Of a DNA stretch of 64,000 bases, positions 57,442 through 64,000 are shown piece by piece. The position numbers and the translations under genes are program-made. The first letter of the stretch is position 1. Each line of letters starts with the position of its first letter. Below the pieces are notes generated by a model. It had not been told where the DNA came from. It saw nothing but the letters and a program-made list of their open reading frames with translations, and did not search any database. This DNA comes from Macrotis lagotis (lineage: Eukaryota; Chordata; Mammalia; Peramelemorphia; Peramelidae), in assembly GCF_037893015.1 (NCBI RefSeq), contig NC_133658.1:281714993-281778992 (forward strand). Reading direction: 5' to 3'.

Positions 57442-57444
57442 CTT
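57434..57444 (-). promoter_or_regulatory. YY1-type site overlapping the start codon
   Basis: On the minus strand the sequence AAGATGGCGGC contains the QSOX2 ATG. This is the textbook YY1 consensus, which in many CpG-island genes lies just downstream of the transcription start. It implies a short 5' UTR, probably starting a few tens of bases upstream; the start itself is not visible. Confidence 0.6.
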
Positions 57445-57586
57445 GGACGCGCCCGTGGGGGGGGCGTTGACCTTTCACCCTGGCAACCGCCGTCACGTGT
57501 GCCGCCGTCCGCCGAGGCTGGCGCGCTCCTGGCAACGCCGGACCCTCGCCTCTCTCCGAGGAGGGGCGGCCCGGCCTGTGTCGCTA

Positions 57587-57601
57587 CCCCCCCCCCCCCC
57601 C
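57587..57601 (+). repeat. 15-base C run upstream of QSOX2 start
   Basis: Homopolymer of C about 150 bases upstream of the ATG; on the coding strand it is a G run. Length uncertain, as is usual for such runs. Confidence 0.8.
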
Positions 57602-57790
57602 AGCCCCGCGCTGCTCTGCGAGCCGGGCCGGGGCGAGCCGGGCCGGGCCCGGGCGATGGCGGCCAGGCGGCGGTGCGGACCAGCCCAGGGCAGCCCTGGG
57701 CGAGGGTCTCCCCCGGGAGGGCCCGCGCGGCGCAGTCCAGGGCGCTGCAGCCCAGGGGGAGCCCTTGTGGTTTAGGATCTGTGCGCCCCT

Positions 57791-58200
57791 GCCTCCGCTG
57801 ACCCCGATGCCCGAGCTGCACCTCCCCCGCCTCCCTCTGTACCGATCCAGTGTAGTTTAGGGGGCAAGTGTGAACCTGAGAAGACGAGTCGCTTCTTTTT
57901 AATTGGACTTTTTGACCTGTGTCCTGGAAACAAGCCACTTGACCTTCCATTTTCCCCATCTTTATGATGCCTGGGACTAGATAACTTATCTACTCTCAAA
58001 TGACTTTTTTAGTTTTTCCCTCTTGTCTCTAAAACTAGGTGCTGATGTGTCCTTTTAAATTTTAGTGAGTTATAGTTATCTGATCCAAAGATTGCTCTTT
58101 GGGCAAGGTGAGTAGACTTTGCGAGTCCCACGGCTGAGGAGCCCTTTTGCCCTAGGTTGACTCTGTTTTGGGGTGGATAAATGGTGCCTGACAGGTATAA
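57791..58200. other. Upstream flank of QSOX2, unassigned
   Basis: GC content falls back after the CpG island; no open frame with splice support on the plus strand, so no divergent partner gene is evident. Confidence 0.45.
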
Positions 58201-58217
58201 CTCAAAACATTGGTTCA

Positions 58218-58371
58218 GGGGCAGCTAGGTGGCACAGTGGATAGAGGACCAGCCCTGGAGTCAGGAGGACCTGAGTTCAAATGTGGCCTCAGACACTTAA
58301 TTCCCTAGCTGTGTGGCCTTGGGCAAGTCACTTAACCCCATTGCCTTGCAAAAAAAAATACCTAAAAAACC
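58218..58371 (+). mobile_element. WSINE1-like SINE upstream of QSOX2
   Basis: Target duplication CATTGGTTCA at 58208 and 58372; 770 bases upstream of the start codon. Confidence 0.93.
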
Positions 58372-58559
58372 CATTGGTTCAGTACTCAGCTGACAAACAG
58401 TAGAGGAGTAGCAGTTTTTACTCCTAGGAACTGAAAGATCCATGTTCAAATCTCATCTTTGCTTCAGTTTTATAGTATGATGGATCAGGCAGTCATATCC
58501 TATTGGCCTCAGTTGCCCGTCTATAAACTAGGACTGGCCAAAATGTCCCATTTTTTACA

Positions 58560-61500
58560 TTCTATAAGCATGCATTAACTTGAAAGTATGAACTGTGCTT
58601 TCTTTTGTTTCATTCATTACCTAGAATAGGGCTCAACAGGAAAAGATAAAAAAAAACTGTTAGAGAGGTTATTGATTAAAAAAAAAAACACCCTACCTTT
58701 TTTAAGGAAGCCTCTCTTTATTTGGTAATTCCAACATATATCAGTGTTTGCACAGAAAAAAAAGGAATCTAAATCCAACCTGAGTCCCTGTTCTCTCTAT
58801 TAAGGAAATTTTTTCCTTTGGCTCAGAGGCACTATGTATAATTTCCACTTCATTTCCACTATCATGCTTCATCTCTTATTCTGTGGGAATTTCATGAGAG
58901 CCATATATGATCAGATTTTTCAAACTATAGAACTCTGCTGTACATATACACCCCCTTAACTCAGGATTTGAAACAAAGACATGAAAGAACCCTGGCATCT
59001 ACATGCCTGCCCAACATAATCACTGAGACCGAAACTGGGGAAGAAGGGTTGTCTGACATCTTTTGTGTGGGAGGGAAAACTCTCATTTAATGAATGCTTT
59101 TGTGATTCAAATTAATTTTAAGCCAGGGCCTTCCTAACTAGCATTGGTGGCCTTCATTTATATTTTATGAGCCTGCCTATTCTAGCTGCTGGAGCTAAAG
59201 GAATCAAAGGAAACTGTAAAGTTAGTTTGATGCTTTGGGATTTAAAGCCTCCGGTGGGGAAGGCATTTTCATGGGCATTTTATGCAGGAGAGGCACTGCT
59301 AAATGTGCAATGCTGAAAGAGACAGATTACAGGAAAATTAAATGTAGGCTTTAACTGAGAAATAATCATTTTCTATGAAAGATAATGACTTCTCTTGAGG
59401 CCAGTATCAAGATTTATTGGCCCAAGAGGTTAATATTGATCAAAGCCAAGGCAAGGAAAATATTAGACCTTGAAGTAGAGTAATCTTGATATTGAAGTCT
59501 TGCCACTGACTGAACAGGTCAATATATCTGGATGCCAAAGCCCAAAGCTTTGTACACATAATGCTGGATGAGATTAAATATGTCTAACACCTTCGGAGGA
59601 TATACTTTCTCTTTTCTGGCCCAAGTCATTTTGTGGCTGTCCTTCTACATATGGGTTTTAGGCATGGGTTTTTATTATTTCAAAAGTGGTAGTTCCTTCC
59701 CCATGACAGAGTCATTCAAGGGCAATACTGGAAAGGCATCAAATCCTCCATATAGAAACCTCTGAGCAGTTCGGTCACATAGGTAAATAATGTTTATGAG
59801 AAACACCTTGCTCCAGTTGTATATTTGTACTATCAGTCCTTATCATTCAATGCCAAACCAATAGCCTTAAGACTGGAAACTACTGAACTTGAGAGGGATC
59901 AGTAGAGTTTCAGTATTGGAGATTTATTACTGTGCCAAACTTGTATGTGTAAAATACATAATTCTGCCCACATGGACTCATAAATCCAAAGGAGTCAGCA
60001 ATAAATAGAAAAAATAAAAAATTACAGACTAATTTGTTCAGAAAACTAGGAACAAATCAATATGAAAGCTATAGCTCAAAGTAACTACATTTTCAAATTT
60101 TACAGATAGTGAACACATTTTTCAGTAAATCTAAAATTTGAGCTTTAAATTTTAAATATGCATAAAATTCACATTCATTTATCTGTACCACTTAAATAAA
60201 ATTCCCTGAATTGATAATACATTAATTTTATAAAAAACCTCAATCATTTACCACACTTAAATAATATTAAATTGCCATTATGTGATATCATACAAGTCAC
60301 ATTGATACCTTGGGCCTCTGCTTATTCCCATTTGTAAAATAAGTGGTTGGAGAAGTTGAACCCTTAAGTGTCTAACAGTTTTGACATTCTATGATTCTAA
60401 GGCTTCTTCAGTTTATATTTTCCCCCAAATTTTAAATTTCTAATTGAATTTGAAAAGACTCTCACCTTAATGAATTTTTTTTATCCAAAGATGTTACAAT
60501 CTTTCTTCAAATTAATATAGCAAATGAAAATTGGAATTTAAGGAGTTAAATTAAGGGAAAGGTTATTATTACAAAATGATTCTTCACTTTACAAGGAAAT
60601 AGCAGGAAAAAGCTAGTTCTCTTGGTTTATAAAATACTGTATATTAGATTCACACACTACTTTTCAGGGCCACATCCTTTATCAGTCAGAACAAAATGTA
60701 CCCAACTTGTGACTGACTAAATGAGCTCTTATAATTTTTTTTAAGTCCACTGAGCATAAGCTTGATCATTTCCTCATATTTTAGACCCCAACCACTAAGA
60801 TTTATTTAATAATGAAAAACAAGCAGCCATTTGCATTTTGAATGGAATGCTTTTGTTTTGCTTTTTGACATTAGTATCCACATCAATCAAATTTTTTCTT
60901 GATTCAGTTTTTTGCAGCTTTAAATGACATCCTCTAACTTTCTATCATATCCAGGTAATCATCTTCAAAAATCAAAAATAGCACTTTAGACTATATTGCT
61001 TTCTCTCATTTCCATATCTGACAATGATAATGATAGGTATCTAGATGTGGCATGATTGCCAGTTCCTGTTCACAGTGTGTCCACCCATAGAAAAGCTGCT
61101 CCAAAAAGCTTGTGTTTGGAACAATACATCTGAAAAATCTGTTTACATATGTTTACATATCTTTCTCTGAGAACCTTTCACGCAGTCATTCATTTCTCCA
61201 CTCTTCATAAGTTACATCTCTGGGCAATATTGGAAAATACCTCTACTACCACACATTCTTTCATCATTTCTTTTATTATTATTCTTGCTAAAAATCACTC
61301 CAAAACAAAAAATCTAACTCCTTGAAGCAATATTCTGCCAGCATTATTTAGTTCTCATGCTTAATCATCTCATGGATCTATCTTCAGGAATTCCTCTCTA
61401 TTATTGAATAAACAAGCCACTTCCTAGCACCTCTGCCCAAATATTTGTACCAAGAAAAGAAATGTTGCAAGCATATTTGCAAATTTGTATGTGCAAATAT

Positions 61501-61795
61501 AGATCTTTGCAGAAAGTGGTTGTTGCAAGAAATATATATTAAAATTCCTCACAATCTTTTTTTGAAATTTCCCTGTCAAATTCACTGGAAGGATTGCTTA
61601 TATAATATTCGACAATCAGGAAATAGTATTTTTTTTTAATGGAGACTGAATCACATGAAAGAGGCAAGATCATGAAGGTAGAATCAAGATAGAACTTGCT
61701 CTTATCAACTAGTTAAGAATTCTTTCCTGAATCATCCAGATCATGTACCATACTTAAATAATATGTAATAAGTAAACTGTCTCTTCATATATTTG
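58560..61795. other. Intergenic stretch, mostly unassigned
   Basis: A sense MIR relic at 60290-60410. About 58960-59760 shows no repeat I can name and includes a 65-codon frame (59568-59765) with one hydrophobic segment but no family match. The rest is AT-rich with nothing recognised. Confidence 0.45.
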
Positions 61796-61811
61796 CCAAC
61801 CAGGAGATCTT

Positions 61812-62302
61812 TTTTTTATTTTGAATTTTTTTTTAAATTTTACAATGTTTCCCCTAATTTCGCTTCCTTCCCCCCATCCCCCACAGAGGGCAATCTGTTA
61901 GTCTTTACATTGTTTCTATGCTATACATTGATCTAAGTTGAGTGTGTTGAGAGAGAAATCATATCCTTAAGGAAAAAAAATATATAAGAGATAGCAAAAT
62001 TACATTATAAGATTAAGGTTTTTTCTCTTTTTTCATTAAAGGTCTTTGGTCTTTGTTCTCTACAATTGTTTCTCTGGATACAGATGGAATTATGGAATAC
62101 ATGGATACAGATGGAATCCATTGCAGATACCCCAAAACTGTCCCTGATTGTTGCACTGATGGAATGAGCAAGTCCATTAAGATTGATCATCACCCCCATG
62201 TTGCTGTTAGGGTGCACAATGTTCTTCTGGTTCTGCTTATCTCGCTCAGCATCATTTCATGCAAATCCCTCCAGGCTTCTCTGAATTCCCATCCCTCCTC
62301 AG
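61812..62302 (-). mobile_element. 5'-truncated LINE-1
   Basis: 3' UTR and the last ORF2 codons, poly-A as T runs at 61812-61835. Target duplication CCAGGAGATCTT at 61800-61811 and 62303-62314. A 24-base stretch around ATGGATACAGATGGAAT is duplicated in tandem near 62080-62115. Confidence 0.92.
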
Positions 62303-62314
62303 CCAGGAGATCTT

Positions 62315-63058
62315 AAGAGTGATCTGATATGTGATAAAAATTTTGATATTCACAAGGGGGAAAAAATGCCGGTAACAACACCATCAGAAAATTATAATTC
62401 ACTGTTCATTCTGAATTTGCCCCCAATATTAGTATGTGATCTGAGATTTCAACATACAAATGCTTATCTATACTGCCTATCAAATTCAGACAAGGGTTCA
62501 TTTAATAGCATGTAAGCTGCATTAATGAAACCCGGAGAGATGATGATCCAGTTCATTAAAACATTCTACCTTTTTAGAACCATTTCAGATCTTGACACCA
62601 AAAGCAAATCATTAATACTTTTAGATTAACTCTATCAGACCTGCAGAGAAATGTAATTTTCTATGACTGTTTGTAGATTAGTATTTTACTTATTCAGAAG
62701 CCCTACCTTGCCCCACCCCAAAATTGGGAGGATTTACTTTTTTCTTTTTGTACTCTTTATTGTTCTTCAGATTTTACCTTGCTAATAAAGTACAGTGTGA
62801 AAAAGTAACAATCTATTTGTTTTACCAGTTTTTATTAGTGATTAGGCTGTGAAAATTAAGATTATAGCATGATTCCTATAAGTAAGAATTATTTTTATAA
62901 TACTATTTGGGTAACTAGAAATGAATGAAGAAAATAAGAGTTCAAAGGAAATTGATAAATTCAATCAAATTCTGATTAAACCTGTAGTACATAAAAGATC
63001 CTTAAAATCCCACAGATAGTCTTTTAGTTGTGGGTTTGCCCATCCAATCTCTATGGTT
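62315..63058. other. Intergenic stretch, nothing recognised
   Basis: AT-rich with no gene or named element. Confidence 0.4.
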
Positions 63059-63209
63059 GGTTTTATTTTTTGCAAGGCAGTGGAGTTAAGTGACTTGCCC
63101 AAGGTCACAAAGCTAGGTCATTTTTAAGTGTCTGAGGTTAAATTTGAACTCAGGTCCTCTTGATTCGGGGGGGGGGGGTGCTCTATCTACTTCACCACCT
63201 AGCTGCCCC
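63059..63209 (-). mobile_element. WSINE1-like SINE with a G run
   Basis: Target duplication ATCTCTATGGTT / ATCTCTGTGGTT at 63047 and 63210. A 10-base G run replaces the usual CTCCAGGGCC. Confidence 0.9.
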
Positions 63210-63353
63210 ATCTCTGTGGTTACTTTTGTTTCATTCTGAATACATTTTTCAAACGATTTCAAAATTACATTTTCTTCTTTCCTGTTTATAATGTGTCTAT
63301 CTTTTGTTCCTGTCACCATTATCAATATCCTAGTTACCTCATTCACCATAGAA

Positions 63354-63575
63354 CTGGTTTTTAATCTGGTATCCTCCAACCTCCAATATGTTCATGGATG
63401 GGTTTCAAGGGGACACCATGAACTTGAATGGGAAAAAATACATTTTTATTTTCATTCTTAACAGAAATTTAGCATTTTTTAAAATTTAAAAATATTATAA
63501 AAAAGGCAGTTCATCAGTTTCACTAGATTTCCAAAGCGATCCTTGATATACACAAAAAAAAGGTTAAGAACTCCT
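63354..63575. mobile_element. hAT-type element, same family as 33.5 kb
   Basis: Right end AAAAAGGTTAAGAACTCCTG and interior CATGAACTTGAATGG...TACATTTTTATTTTCA match that family; the left end is decayed. Confidence 0.55.
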
Positions 63576-64000
63576 GCTCTAGAAGCTATACCTTTATTGA
63601 ATCTACTTGGAAATTGTCTTAAACTGTCACTCATTTCATTCCTAAAAATATCATGTGGTGTTTATTTCTGGTATTTATCTCATTTAAAAATCCAATTTCT
63701 GATATCTTTAATTTGGGGGTCAGGATTTGTCTGTGATGCTAAAAATATCTGCATATTTCTAACCTTCATGGCACTGGTCAACAATTTAGTATAATATGTG
63801 ATTTTTCTATCCTGTGAGAGCCAGGAAATTTAAACTTGTGATAAAAAGTTATTACTAGATTTAAAAAAAACATAATTTTGACCTTTTTTAAAGGAATGTA
63901 CACCATGATTCTCCACTCTCCTACCCTTCTTCATCCCCCCATCCAAATACCCATTTGGTTTTTGTTTATCCATTGTCAAAAATCCATTTTTCCCTTTTCT
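63576..64000. other. End of window, nothing recognised
   Basis: AT-rich intergenic DNA. The plus frame 63543-63794 begins inside the hAT relic and shows no known domain. Confidence 0.4.

Larger units (their letters stand above)
56890..57790 (-). promoter_or_regulatory. QSOX2: CpG island promoter of QSOX2
   Basis: A sharp rise in G+C and CpG over about 900 bases, against AT-rich DNA on both sides. It covers exon 1, the start of intron 1 and about 350 bases upstream. No TATA box near the ATG. Visible candidate sites upstream: CACGTG E-box at 57494-57499 within GTCACGTGTG; TGGCAAC half-sites at 57481-57487 and 57530-57536 (RFX-like); an AAAGGTCA nuclear-receptor half-site read on the minus strand at 57468-57475; a GC box GGGGCGG at 57563-57569. 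These are motif matches only. Confidence 0.8.

Noticed and set aside
54552..56231. 559-codon plus-strand open frame
   Set aside because: It is the translation of the minisatellite, whose unit lacks stops in every plus frame. It has no domain, no splice logic and no composition expected of a protein under selection.
56803..57441. 212-codon minus-strand frame as a single-exon protein
   Set aside because: Only the first 98 codons are QSOX2. The rest runs past a strong GTGAGC donor into GC-rich intron; exon 2 restores the family sequence in phase.
56886..57801. Several long GC-rich frames on both strands over the CpG island
   Set aside because: High G+C removes stop codons by chance. Their text is Ala/Arg/Gly/Pro-rich and overlaps true exon 1 in the wrong frame or strand.
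59568..59765. Small membrane protein (65 codons) upstream of QSOX2
   Set aside because: One hydrophobic segment, but no family match, no promoter or splice evidence, and length within chance expectation. Kept only as part of an unassigned block.
1..64000. An undescribed multi-gene system
   Set aside because: The window contains one ordinary host gene and repeats; no cluster of linked unknown genes is present.

Overview
The window is vertebrate nuclear DNA, AT-rich and full of interspersed repeats, almost certainly from a marsupial. The main clue is about twenty copies of a short tRNA-derived SINE (starting GGGGCAGCTAGGTGG and ending in an A-rich tail) of the WSINE1 type known from marsupials. 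Alongside them are 5'-truncated LINE-1 copies with clear target-site duplications, older L2/MIR and CR1/L3 relics, and marsupial-style RTE-tailed SINEs. The abundance of the WSINE1-like family leans towards an Australian marsupial lineage, but that is inference. No bacterial-type operon, CRISPR array or rRNA/tRNA gene was seen.

One real protein-coding gene was recognised: QSOX2 (quiescin sulfhydryl oxidase 2), on the minus strand. Its ATG is at 57441 and the gene runs leftwards off the window at base 1. I placed ten complete coding exons and the start of the eleventh. Every join has a GT donor, an AG acceptor and matching codon phase, giving 472 continuous codons. These carry a signal peptide, the CGHC thioredoxin motif in exon 1, the second thioredoxin-like domain, the helix-rich linker region, and the start of the Erv/ALR FAD domain, ending at its CREC redox motif. 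The rest of the protein (remaining Erv domain, tail, transmembrane anchor) lies outside the window. Intron 1 is about 35 kb; the other nine introns are 0.2-6.3 kb.

Layout: 1-22.2 kb holds exons 11 to 2 with intronic SINEs, L2, MIR, a 0.6 kb L1 tail, a retroposed segment and an (ATAGT)n array. 22.2-54.6 kb is intron 1, almost all repeat relics: L2, CR1/L3, a half-LINE (HAL1-like) split by a younger L1, a decayed L1 ORF2, a hAT-type element and a probable solo LTR. 54.64-56.80 kb is a minisatellite of 33/34-base units starting about 350 bases inside intron 1. 56.9-57.8 kb is a CpG island holding exon 1 and the promoter, with a YY1-type site over the start codon. 57.8-64 kb is upstream intergenic DNA with three young SINE/L1 insertions and otherwise no recognised gene.

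The observations most worth a second look are the minisatellite (all three plus-strand frames open, CpG-decay variants, higher-order structure), a SINE sitting 23 bases from the intron 10 splice acceptor, a tandem NAGNAG acceptor at exon 4, a retroposed sequence of unknown source in intron 6, and two partly duplicated blocks near 26.5-28.9 kb. I found no convincing new biological system.
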